DNA from: Gelidibacter algens | Lineage (GTDB): Bacteria > Bacteroidota > Bacteroidia > Flavobacteriales > Flavobacteriaceae | Direction of reading: 5' to 3' | NCBI RefSeq assembly: GCF_001678675.1 | Contig: NZ_LZRN01000018.1 | Span: forward strand, 1-64,000 | DNA length: 64,000 nucleotides | Part shown: one piece after another, positions 43,620 to 52,130 of the stretch | How positions within the stretch are numbered: position 1 is the first letter of the stretch | Layout of the letters: each line of letters opens with the position of its first letter | Notes under the pieces: model-generated | Told to the model about the DNA's origin: nothing | The model's database searches: none | What the model saw: the letters and a program-made list of their open reading frames with translations, nothing else | Translations under genes and position numbers: made by a program

Positions 43620-45203
43620 TCAAAGATTTTTCTCAGTATTTCTAAATGTATTTTCAGGGATGTTGGCCATTGCTCTTTCGGCAATTGCTGTTATGGTCAA
43701 GGATGGGTTGACCCCGGGATTTGCTGAAATCATCGCACCATCTATCACCAACATATTCTTATATCCAAAAACCTTATTGTCCTTATCTATGACGCCTGTG
43801 GTGTTGTCTTTTCCCATAACGGCACCGCCTAAAATGTGCGCTGTAGAAGGTATTCCCGCCAATGTTTCAAGAGCAAAAGAGGTGCTGACGCCATGTATGG
43901 CTTTGCTGTAGGCTTTTACCAGTTTTATAGATTCAGGGATAAATGGGGAAGGGGCCTTGCCTTTACTTACACTTGAAGTCATTTGTCCGAGAGCGTTCCG
44001 TTTAAATTTCAAAGTACTGTCCAGAGTTTGCATAAAAAGCAACACGACCGTATTTTTTGCCCAGCCGTTCACAAAATAGATCTTGAAATAATCCACGGGA
44101 TTTTTCAGGAGTTTAACTAAGGTCTTAAAAAGGCGCGATACAACATTAGATCCTGTTACATAAGGTAAGTGTGCCAGTTTCCAGGCATTGGAGCCTTCAC
44201 CATATCTGCAAATTTCCAGATGGCTGTTTTCATCGGTGTCAAGTATGCTGCCTATTGCAATACCTTTTGAATAGTTTTTATCTTTATCGAGCCCAGAAAT
44301 ACTAATCAAGGTCTCATTATTACTACGAATATCTTCACCTACTTTATCAGATAAATTGGGGAGTGATTGCTTTTTAAGCTTCAGTAGTAATTTGACAGTG
44401 CCCAAAACACCTCCAGAGAAAATCACAGCTTTGGTTTTGATTTTTTTATGGTTCTTAAAAAATGTCGTGCTATTTTTTAAGGAGACTTCATAACCCTGAG
44501 ATCCATCAGCGGAGCCAATGGGTTGCACATCAAAGACTTCATTCTCGGCCAGTATTTCTGCGCCATTCTTTTGAGCGAGGTAGAGGTAGTTTTTATCGAG
44601 CGTATTTTTTGCATTGTAACGGCACCCCGTCATGCAGGCGCCGCAAAAATTACAACCCGAACGGTCTGGTCCCTTACCACCAAAATAGGGGTCTTTTACA
44701 GTTTGATTTGGTTTTCCGAAAAAAACAGCAACACGGGTTGTGTCAAATTTCTCCTTGATACCTAAATCTTCTGCCACTTTTTTAAGACCTAAATCGCCAT
44801 CAAATAACATCGGATTTTTTGCGGCGCCCAGCATTCTTAGTGCTTCATCGTAATAGGGTTTGAGTTCGTTTTCCCAATCGTTTAGCTCCCGCCAACTTCC
44901 AGAATTGAAAAAGGCAGATTTAGGTGTAGGTAAGGTGTTGGCATACACTAAAGATCCACCACCAACTCCAGTACCTGAAATAATGGCGATGTGTTTAAAA
45001 ATTGAGAGTTTCATAATTCCAAAAAATCGTAAATACGGCATCCACAGCCATTTTCTAAAATTCCAATTGGTTTTAGGGAAATCTTTGGCCTTGAACCATT
45101 TTCCTTTTTCGACTACTAAAACCTTATATCCTTTCTCTGATAACCTTAAGGCACTGACCGAACCTCCAAAAACACTTCCAACTATAATATAATCGTACTC
45201 CAT
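43620..45203 (-). CDS. GMC-type FAD oxidoreductase with a four-cysteine cluster
   Basis: The 527-residue protein has the FAD-binding start YIIVGSVFGGSVSALRL with VVEKG, the GMC substrate region SGTGVGGGSLVYAN, and the C-terminal GMC end GAMISANPGVNPSLTITAIA. Between them lies SGCNFCGACMTGCRYNA, a CxxCxxCxxxC arrangement that could bind a 4Fe-4S cluster, as seen in cholesterol-oxidase-like relatives. It converges with the MscS gene. It probably oxidises an alcohol or steroid-like substrate; identity unknown. Confidence 0.85.
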   Translation of the reverse strand: MEYDYIIVGSVFGGSVSALRLSEKGYKVLVVEKGKWFKAKDFPKTNWNFRKWLWMPYLRFFGIMKLSIFKHIAIISGTGVGGGSLVYANTLPTPKSAFFNSGSWRELNDWENELKPYYDEALRMLGAAKNPMLFDGDLGLKKVAEDLGIKEKFDTTRVAVFFGKPNQTVKDPYFGGKGPDRSGCNFCGACMTGCRYNAKNTLDKNYLYLAQKNGAEILAENEVFDVQPIGSADGSQGYEVSLKNSTTFFKNHKKIKTKAVIFSGGVLGTVKLLLKLKKQSLPNLSDKVGEDIRSNNETLISISGLDKDKNYSKGIAIGSILDTDENSHLEICRYGEGSNAWKLAHLPYVTGSNVVSRLFKTLVKLLKNPVDYFKIYFVNGWAKNTVVLLFMQTLDSTLKFKRNALGQMTSSVSKGKAPSPFIPESIKLVKAYSKAIHGVSTSFALETLAGIPSTAHILGGAVMGKDNTTGVIDKDNKVFGYKNMLVIDGAMISANPGVNPSLTITAIAERAMANIPENTFRNTEKNL

Positions 45204-45441
45204 TTTTATTTTTTACAACGCGTTTGTGCTTAAGACACTGTGAGTCTCGACTCCTAATGTAGTAAAAATAAATAAGGCTCTATTGCTTATGAACTACATT
45301 ATCGAACGAGTAAATTATCCGAAGTTTTATGCTACAAAAATAGTGCAAGAGTTTTGATTCAGGGGAGTATCAGAGAAAAGAGGAATTCACGTAAGCATTA
45401 TGGTATTATAAGTAAATCGGGAGACGACATTATTTTTTGAG
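45204..45441. other. Gene-free stretch upstream of GMC gene
   Basis: No gene is seen. It probably contains the promoter of the GMC gene. The hairpin at 45442-45482 lies at its far end. Confidence 0.3.
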
Positions 45442-45482
45442 AACGAGCGAGACGCTCGCGCTAGCGGAGGAGCTCTCTCGTT
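45442..45482. repeat. GC-rich hairpin with nested stem
   Basis: AACGAGCGAG (45442-45451) and CTCTCTCGTT (45473-45482) pair with one mismatch, and inside the left part CGAGCG-aga-CGCTCG (45444-45458) can form an alternative 6-bp stem. The element is far richer in G and C than its surroundings. A T-run follows at 45481-45484 on the plus strand. It may be a repeat of the genome or a terminator for the minus-strand Mo genes reading leftward, or a switch. Confidence 0.5.
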
Positions 45483-45580
45483 TTGGAAGTCATAACCCTC
45501 AATAGACACAGGCCTTACAACAACTTTAGATCAGATTTTCACAGTTTTGCCGCATTGTAACAGTGCAACTACGGGAATAT

Positions 45581-47818
45581 TTATAGCAATTGATCAAAAT
45601 GAATCGGAAACTTATTTATTCGTTTTCCAGTAGCATGATAAATCGCGTTGGCAATGGCAGGTGCCATGGAAGCCAATCCAATTTCGCCAACACCTTTGCT
45701 GCCCAATTCGTTTATAATATCATCTTTTTCATCGACAAATATCACATCCAATTCATGAATGTCTGCGTGAACAGGAATATGATATTCGCCTAAATCGGTG
45801 TTCATATATTTACCTAAATTGTGATCCATTAAGGTTTCCTCCCGTAAAGCTTTACTGATTCCCCAAATCATTCCGCCTAAAATCTGACTGCGTGCTGTTT
45901 TCGGATTAATAATTTTTCCAGCAGCTACAGCAGTGACTGCACGGGTTACGTTTACGATCCCCAATTGTTCATCTACCTCAACTTCTACAAAAGCTGCACT
46001 ATGCGCTGCACGTGTATACTGTTTCAATTTTAACACATTCGGAATATTGTTTTTTGAAGCCTTGATTTTTTTTCCATCATTATCGGCTATAATCTCTTTA
46101 AATGTTACAAAATTGCTTTTGTCTTGTTTTAAGTATATGGAACCATCTTCAAAAACGACATCTTCCAGAGCTACTGAATTAAAAGTGGAGTTGTTCATCT
46201 TTTTGGCTTTCTTAAAGATTTTCTTTTTGAGGGATTCGCAAGCAGCTTTTACCGCCGACCCTACAACGCCGGTTGTATATGAACCACCCTGGATTGGTGA
46301 CAATGGCATGTTGCTGTCGCCATATTCAAAAGTAACATCATCAATGTGAATGCCTAATGAATCTGCAGCAATCTGTGTCATTACAGTCAATGTTCCAGTG
46401 CCAATATCGGTCACAGCACTTTTCACTTTTAATTTTCCTTTTTTGTTGATGCTGGCTTTTGCTTTTGCAGGAAGCGCGATAACATCCCAGATTCCAGAAC
46501 TCATGCCAGTTCCTACCAAACGGTTGCCTCGTCTTGTGGTTCGAGGTTCAGATTTTCTGTTTGCCCAACCAAATTTCTCGGCAGCTTGGAGATAACATTG
46601 TTTTAATTCTTTGCTCGAAAACGGTTTGTCTGCACTCACATCTCGTTCAGCATAATTGAGCAAACGCAATTCCATTGGGTCGACTTTCAATATATAAGAC
46701 AGTGCATCCATTGTGGCTTCGATGGCATGCAATCCTGTGCTTCCGCCTGGTGCGCGCATATCCATTGGTGAAAAAACATCTAATGGCACTAATTTGTAAT
46801 CCAATAAGGTGTTTTTGGCAGGATAGAGCATATTGGCCCAATTCACGACCACTTCGGTGTAATCCTCATGTTGTGATGTTTCGGCGATTGCAGTGTGGTT
46901 AATTGCTGTAAGAGTTCCGTCAGCAGTAGCACCAAATCTTGTTTTCTGAATGGTTTGTGGTCGATGTCCGAACGTGAACATCTGCGCTCTATCCATCGTA
47001 ACACGTACATTCCTTTTGAGTTCCAACGATGCCATGACGCAAAGAAACAGTTGGTATTGAGGTCTTAAGCCAGAACCAAATGCGCCACCAACAAAAGGTG
47101 ATAGAATGCGCACGTCTTTATAATGAAGTCCGAAAACATTGGCTATATAAATTTGGCAATTACTCGTTCCCTGGGTTTTGTCGTAAACCGTTAATTTGCC
47201 ATCACCCTCGTAAACGGTGGTTGTAGTGAAAAGCTCTAAGGGATTATGGTGCTCAGTGCCATGGATAAACTCACCGGCGTATTGTGCATCAGCATCGTTA
47301 TAGGCTTTCTCAAAATCGCCATTCGCACTTGGTGGCAAAGGTTTTATTAAGGTTGCTATTCCCTTTTTGGGGTCACGAGCGTCGTCTAAATGCGCTGCCA
47401 ATTCTGTTTCAAACGGTTCTTCATCATAGGTAACATTAATTAGAGTTGCAGCGTAACGTGCAGTTTCGAAAGTTTCTGCAACAACTAGTGCAATGGGCTG
47501 GCCATTGTACAAAATTTGGTCATTATAGAAAGGTTTAAAGGGCGTTCCTGGAGGTGCATCCATATCGGCATACATGATGTCGAACCAAGGAAGTTTTGTA
47601 CGATTGTTATGAGAAAATATAGCGACGACTCCAGATAAAGCATGGGCTGCACTTTCATCTATTTCTAAAATCTTTCCTTTGGTAATTGTGCTATTTACAA
47701 TATAGCCTTGCAGCAAATCTGGCACGTCATATTCGCCTGCATATTTTGCCGCTCCAGTGACCTTGAGATAACCTTCGAGCCTGTTTACAGATTTACCTAT
47801 TTGTTTTGATGTTTTCAT
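45581..47818 (-). CDS. Xanthine-dehydrogenase-family molybdopterin subunit, set A
   Basis: The 745-residue protein is a YagR/PaoC-type large subunit: cofactor-binding motifs GGAFGSGLRPQYQLFLCVMA (about residues 241-260), MRAPGGSTGLHAIEATMD, QGGSYTTGVVGSAVK, and the active-site Glu in GSKGVGEIGLASMAP. It should hold the molybdenum centre and bind an aldehyde or heteroaromatic substrate. It is last in a minus-strand operon with 2Fe-2S and FAD subunits. No Tat signal is present in it or its partners, so this set is probably cytoplasmic. Confidence 0.92.
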   Translation of the reverse strand: MKTSKQIGKSVNRLEGYLKVTGAAKYAGEYDVPDLLQGYIVNSTITKGKILEIDESAAHALSGVVAIFSHNNRTKLPWFDIMYADMDAPPGTPFKPFYNDQILYNGQPIALVVAETFETARYAATLINVTYDEEPFETELAAHLDDARDPKKGIATLIKPLPPSANGDFEKAYNDADAQYAGEFIHGTEHHNPLELFTTTTVYEGDGKLTVYDKTQGTSNCQIYIANVFGLHYKDVRILSPFVGGAFGSGLRPQYQLFLCVMASLELKRNVRVTMDRAQMFTFGHRPQTIQKTRFGATADGTLTAINHTAIAETSQHEDYTEVVVNWANMLYPAKNTLLDYKLVPLDVFSPMDMRAPGGSTGLHAIEATMDALSYILKVDPMELRLLNYAERDVSADKPFSSKELKQCYLQAAEKFGWANRKSEPRTTRRGNRLVGTGMSSGIWDVIALPAKAKASINKKGKLKVKSAVTDIGTGTLTVMTQIAADSLGIHIDDVTFEYGDSNMPLSPIQGGSYTTGVVGSAVKAACESLKKKIFKKAKKMNNSTFNSVALEDVVFEDGSIYLKQDKSNFVTFKEIIADNDGKKIKASKNNIPNVLKLKQYTRAAHSAAFVEVEVDEQLGIVNVTRAVTAVAAGKIINPKTARSQILGGMIWGISKALREETLMDHNLGKYMNTDLGEYHIPVHADIHELDVIFVDEKDDIINELGSKGVGEIGLASMAPAIANAIYHATGKRINKFPIHFDQLL

Positions 47819-47825
47819 AAGCTGA

Positions 47826-48845
47826 TTATAATGAAGGTTGCGCTCCTGGTCTTTGTGATTCTGGATGTAAGGCCATTATGCAGTTACGTACAATTGCTCG
47901 TTTTGAAAGTTCGATTTTGAAATCATTTTTGCCAAAACCTTTGGCGCCTTTCAAAATCATGTTGGCTGCTGAGGCAAAATTTTCTTCGGTCGGTGATTTG
48001 TCAACTAAAAATTCTTCTGCTGCTACTACTCGCCATGGTTTGTGAGCGATTCCGCCTAAAGCAATTCGGATTTTAGTGATTTTATTATTTTCTAATACCA
48101 TCCCTGTTGCCACACTTACGAGTGCAAATGCATAGGAATTTCTATCACGAAGTTTTAGGTAAGAATAATTTTCAGCAAAACCTTCTGAAGGTAAACTTAT
48201 ACCGGTAATCAATTCGTTTACTTTTAAATTATTGTCCAATTCTGGTGTATCGCCAGGGAGTCGGTGGAAATTTGAAAACTCAATTTCACGTTCTCCATCA
48301 GGACTTTTTACATGTACAACCGCTTCAAGTGCAGCCAAGGCGATGCACATATCTGAAGGAAATACGGCAATACAGTCTTCGCTTGTTCCAAGGATGGCGT
48401 GTATTCGGTTGAGACCGTTTTTTGCCGGACAACCGGAACCAGGATTTCGCTTATTGCAAGGCGAAGAGGCATCATAAAAATAATAACAGCGTGTGCGTTG
48501 TAAAAGATTTCCACCATTGCTTGCACTATTTCGAATTTGAGCTGAAGCGCCCGCCAATATTGCTTTGGATAATAATGGATAACGCTCTTCAACCAGTTTA
48601 TGATAAGCTGTGTCTGAATTTGTCGCCAGTGCTCCCAAAAACAGCCCGCCATGCTCATCTTCCTTGATAATTTTGTAGTCATTGAGGCCATTGATATCCA
48701 CCAATGTTTTTGGATGCGCTAGATTGTACTTCCATAAATCGATAAGATTTGTGCCGCCTGCAATAAAGTTTGCTGCATTGTTTTTCGAGATTTTATTTAA
48801 GGCATCGTTGGGATTTGAAACTTTTTGATATGTAAAATTATTCAT
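47826..48845 (-). CDS. Xanthine-dehydrogenase-family FAD subunit, set A
   Basis: The 339-residue protein has the FAD-binding start FTYQKVSNPNDALNKI with AGGTNLIDLWKYN, and ATNSDTAYHKLVEERYPLLS. It carries a cysteine cluster, LLQRTRCYYFYDASSPCNKR with PGSGC after it, which in E. coli PaoB binds a 4Fe-4S cluster. It transfers electrons from the Mo subunit onwards. It overlaps the 2Fe-2S gene by 8 bp and precedes the Mo subunit by 7 bp. Confidence 0.9.
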   Translation of the reverse strand: MNNFTYQKVSNPNDALNKISKNNAANFIAGGTNLIDLWKYNLAHPKTLVDINGLNDYKIIKEDEHGGLFLGALATNSDTAYHKLVEERYPLLSKAILAGASAQIRNSASNGGNLLQRTRCYYFYDASSPCNKRNPGSGCPAKNGLNRIHAILGTSEDCIAVFPSDMCIALAALEAVVHVKSPDGEREIEFSNFHRLPGDTPELDNNLKVNELITGISLPSEGFAENYSYLKLRDRNSYAFALVSVATGMVLENNKITKIRIALGGIAHKPWRVVAAEEFLVDKSPTEENFASAANMILKGAKGFGKNDFKIELSKRAIVRNCIMALHPESQRPGAQPSL

Positions 48846-49356
48846 TGCGCTTGTCTTTAAATTCCATTATTGCATCAATTATATTGGTGTTCGCGCCACA
48901 TCTGCAAAGATTACCGCTCATTTGTTCTTTAACTTCATCACGTGTATCGGCCTTGCCTTCTTCAAGCATTGCGATGGCACTACAAATTTGTCCGGGTGTG
49001 CAATATCCGCATTGAAAAGCGTCGTGCTCAATAAAGGCTGTTTGCAGTGGATGCAACACTTCGCCATTTGCGATGCCTTCGATGGTTGTGATTTCTGAAC
49101 AATCCTTCATGACTGCTAGAGTCAGACAGCTCAAAATTCTTTTGCCATCACAGATAACAGTACAAGCTCCGCATTGTCCATGGTCACAACCTTTTTTAGT
49201 GCCGGTCAGTTTTCCGTGGTCACGAATGGCATCCAACAGACTTACCCAAGGCATGACGTGTAGGTGTAATGTGGTTTTGTTGATGTGCAGTTGAACTTTT
49301 GTAGCGTTGGAATTGCTGCTGAAATTTGTTGTATTAGAGCTGTTTTTATCTTGCAT
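48838..49356 (-). CDS. Xanthine-dehydrogenase-family 2Fe-2S subunit, set A
   Basis: The 172-residue protein has the two cluster-binding domains of the family: GCDHGQCGACTVICDGKR and the second with QCGYCTPGQICSA and NLCRCGANTNI. It lacks a Tat or other signal at its Ser/Asn-rich N-terminus, unlike the set B subunit. It is first in the minus-strand operon and overlaps the FAD gene by 8 bp. It shuttles electrons between the Mo and FAD subunits. Confidence 0.93.
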   Translation of the reverse strand: MQDKNSSNTTNFSSNSNATKVQLHINKTTLHLHVMPWVSLLDAIRDHGKLTGTKKGCDHGQCGACTVICDGKRILSCLTLAVMKDCSEITTIEGIANGEVLHPLQTAFIEHDAFQCGYCTPGQICSAIAMLEEGKADTRDEVKEQMSGNLCRCGANTNIIDAIMEFKDKRNE

Positions 49357-50266
49357 GGTTTAGTTCATATTTCTAGTTGGACACTATTGATTAATCATGA
49401 ATACCAATTTAATTTTGTATGTACTCATTAATAAGATTCTTGAAAATAGAATATTATTCTCAATTTCCTTTCGTAAATGGTAATATGAGTTAAAAAAATT
49501 TCTGTTAAAGTTAAAATAGTGACACTTATATGAATAGAGACGATTTTGTATTTCAATTCTTATGAAGAAAGCACTAATCAGTTGTTGGATGCCATGAGTA
49601 AAATTAACCGTTGAAACCATTTTGAAGCTACAGCTATCGGCAAATGAATCGGGAGCATTCGAGAATTTCTTCGGAAGCTATGTTTGATAAATTGTAAATG
49701 TCAGTCAGATTTGGATTGTATGGCATTCCATAACTTATTTTTTTGCTTTTTTCGAGATTCGTAGTAAGATTAAACTTATCAAGCATTACTTCTGAATGAT
49801 CTGTAATATATTTCGAACAATAGATAGCAGTTGCACCAAAACGGATGAATGTCAAACCTTGATTTTTCATTCACTTACAATTCGAAAATGCAATAAAGAC
49901 AAGCATTCATCATGTAAGTTTTTGAAAATCAGAAAACTAAAATCATGGCGCTCATATTTTAATAAGGGCCCTCATTTGGCAGTAGAATTTACACTTTTGA
50001 AATTCTCAATATTAAAATTTGTTCGGTTTTGAGTTAAAATATTCTTTTTTCAAGTTAATAAAATAAATTGTTAAGTATAAACTTGCTTTAGGTTCGAAAG
50101 CAAGCAGGATAAAGCCTTCCGGTTGATTGTATAATACTCTTAAAGTTCACAGTTGTTGATATATTGATATGAACCAAATACGATGCCTCAATAGAAATTG
50201 AAGTAGCCTCTTTTTGGACATTATGTATTAGGTCAAGAGCTGTTTGAAATAACTAACATTATTTAT
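49357..50266. other. Divergent intergenic region, 910 bp
   Basis: Between set A and set B there is no gene I can support. A 78-codon minus-strand frame (49634-49870) lacks family resemblance and is left out. CTTGCTTT (50082-50089) and AAAGCAAG (50097-50104) form a perfect 8-bp hairpin with a 7-nt loop, 163 bp before the set B start. No T-run follows. Confidence 0.4.
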
Positions 50267-51067
50267 ATGAAAGAAGACGACAAATTTAAAGAAGAGGTCA
50301 ATTTGGACAAGTTGAGTGATGACGAAAATATCATCCTCGATGCGATGGGGCTGAACGGAAGTTCAAGAAGGAAATTCTTAAAACAAGTTTCTACAGCAAG
50401 CTTGGGTATTTATGCGTCTTCTTTTTTTACTTCAGAATTATTTGCCAGCACTATGAAAGATTTACCAGAAAATACAACCGCACTTTTAAATGAGATCAAA
50501 GTAAATCTCAGGGTGAATGAAATGGTTAAACCATTAACATTAGATTCAAGAACTTCTTTGCTTGATGCGCTTAGAGAAAGACTTGGTTTAACTGGAACTA
50601 AAAAAGGATGTGATCATGGGCAATGTGGTGCATGTACTGTAATAATAGACGGAAAACGCAACCTTTCTTGCCTTACTTTGGCAGCTACCTGTGAAGGAAA
50701 AGAGATCACAACGGTAGAAGGATTAGCGAAAAATAGCGAAATGCACCCAATGCAGCAGGCATTTTTAAAACACGATGGTTTTCAATGTGGTTATTGTACG
50801 CCTGGACAGATTTGTTCTGCTATAGCCCTTTTAGAGGAAGCTAAAAATGGAGAAGCCAGTTATGTGACTGAAGATTTAAAGACCATTAAATCTGGTTTAA
50901 CCCTTTCCGAAGAAGAAATAAGAGAAAGAATGTCTGGAAATATTTGTCGGTGTGGTGCCTACAATAATATTGTACAGGCCTTTAAAGAAGTGCATTCCGG
51001 AGATAACGAAATGCCAACTTGGGAATTTGCAACTCAAGAGCAAATGAATAAGGCTAAAAATGCCTAG
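50267..51067 (+). CDS. Xanthine-dehydrogenase-family 2Fe-2S subunit with Tat signal, set B
   Basis: The 266-residue protein has an N-terminal extension with a Tat-type signal: the arginine pair in GSSRRKFLKQVSTASLG (about residues 31-47), then a hydrophobic run. The two iron-sulfur motifs are GCDHGQCGACTVIIDGKR and QCGYCTPGQICSAIA, with NICRCGAYNNI. E. coli PaoA carries its Tat signal on the same subunit and the FAD and Mo subunits travel with it, so set B is probably periplasmic. An insertion (about 210-235) sits between the clusters. Confidence 0.92.
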   Translation: MKEDDKFKEEVNLDKLSDDENIILDAMGLNGSSRRKFLKQVSTASLGIYASSFFTSELFASTMKDLPENTTALLNEIKVNLRVNEMVKPLTLDSRTSLLDALRERLGLTGTKKGCDHGQCGACTVIIDGKRNLSCLTLAATCEGKEITTVEGLAKNSEMHPMQQAFLKHDGFQCGYCTPGQICSAIALLEEAKNGEASYVTEDLKTIKSGLTLSEEEIRERMSGNICRCGAYNNIVQAFKEVHSGDNEMPTWEFATQEQMNKAKNA

Positions 51068-51121
51068 AGGAGCTTATGCTCCAATTTGAAATACTATTAA
51101 AGATTTTAAAATTCAACCAAA

Positions 51122-52108
51122 ATGAGACCATTCAAATATACAGGTGCACAAAATAAAGATCAAGCGCTTCAGGCTTTTACAGCAACTTCTCATTATCTCG
51201 GGGGTGGGACAAACCTGGTGGATTTGATGAAGGAAGATGTAGAGCGCCCAGATCAACTTATCGATATTAACAACCTCGATTATAAAAAAATAACTTCTAA
51301 TGATAAAGGCGGATTAACCCTTGGCGCAATGCTTAGCAATTCTGAAACCGCCAATCATCCAGAAGTAAGAACCAATTATCCCTTACTATCCATGGCCATG
51401 CTATCTGCTGCCACAGCACAGATTAGGAATATGGCGAGTAATGGAGGAAACTTACTGCAGCGCACCCGTTGTCCGTATTTCTTCGAGGTTTCGATGCCTT
51501 GTAATAAAAGAGAGCCAGGTTCCGGATGTGGAGCGCTGAATGGGATGAATGCTTTACATGCCATTTTTGGATATAGCGATAGTTGTATTGCTACAAATCC
51601 TTCAGACATGTGCGTGGCCCTTGCTGCCATTGGAGCAACGGTGGAAGTTCAGCAAACAGATGGTTCTTCACGCATGATAGTATTCACAGATCTTCATCGT
51701 TTGCCGGGCGATCGGCCTGAAAAGGATACGACCCTTATGCAAGGTGAATTGATCACGGCGATTCATTTGCCAAAACCAGAATTTTCAGATCATTATTACT
51801 ACTTAAAAATTCGCGAACGTTCCAGTTATGCGTTTGCATTGGTATCGGTTGCTGCAGGATTGCAGGTAAAAAGTGGTGTGATCACAAAGGTTGGATTAGC
51901 TATGGGCGGAGTTGCGCATATCCCTTGGAAACTTACAAAAGCTGAAGGATTCCTTGCTGGAAAGAAACCAACTTCGGAAAATTTTAAAGCAGCCGCAGCA
52001 CTGGAGATGAAGGATGCAAAACCATTTGAAGCGAACACATATAAAGTAGAAATGGGTAAAAACGCAATTGTTAGAGCGCTTACCCAAGCATATGAAAGAG
52101 AAGTATAA
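51122..52108 (+). CDS. Xanthine-dehydrogenase-family FAD subunit, set B
   Basis: The 328-residue protein has the FAD-binding start FKYTGAQNKDQALQAF and LGGGTNLVDLMKED. The cysteine cluster TRCPYFFEVSMPCNKREPG with SGC following matches PaoB, which holds an extra 4Fe-4S cluster. No signal peptide is present, as expected if it is exported with the Tat-tagged 2Fe-2S partner. It is 54 bp after that gene. Confidence 0.9.
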   Translation: MRPFKYTGAQNKDQALQAFTATSHYLGGGTNLVDLMKEDVERPDQLIDINNLDYKKITSNDKGGLTLGAMLSNSETANHPEVRTNYPLLSMAMLSAATAQIRNMASNGGNLLQRTRCPYFFEVSMPCNKREPGSGCGALNGMNALHAIFGYSDSCIATNPSDMCVALAAIGATVEVQQTDGSSRMIVFTDLHRLPGDRPEKDTTLMQGELITAIHLPKPEFSDHYYYLKIRERSSYAFALVSVAAGLQVKSGVITKVGLAMGGVAHIPWKLTKAEGFLAGKKPTSENFKAAAALEMKDAKPFEANTYKVEMGKNAIVRALTQAYEREV

Positions 52109-52130
52109 GCCAATCTCAAAAATTAAAATT

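Noticed and set aside
49634-49870. A 78-codon minus-strand frame between the two xanthine-dehydrogenase sets
   Set aside because: No family, no clear promoter and no operon partner, so coding is not supported.
50082-50104. CTTGCTTT-AGGTTCG-AAAGCAAG looked like the T-arm of a tRNA
   Set aside because: The stem is 8 bp, not 5, the loop does not follow TTCRA in the right place, and no acceptor or anticodon arm is nearby.
52105-52120. TAAGCCAATCTCAAA near the set B Mo subunit start resembles the regulator box
   Set aside because: The second repeat reads TCAAA instead of TTAAG, and no -7 element is found 48 bp downstream of the start of the motif. It is probably chance within the end of the FAD-subunit coding region.
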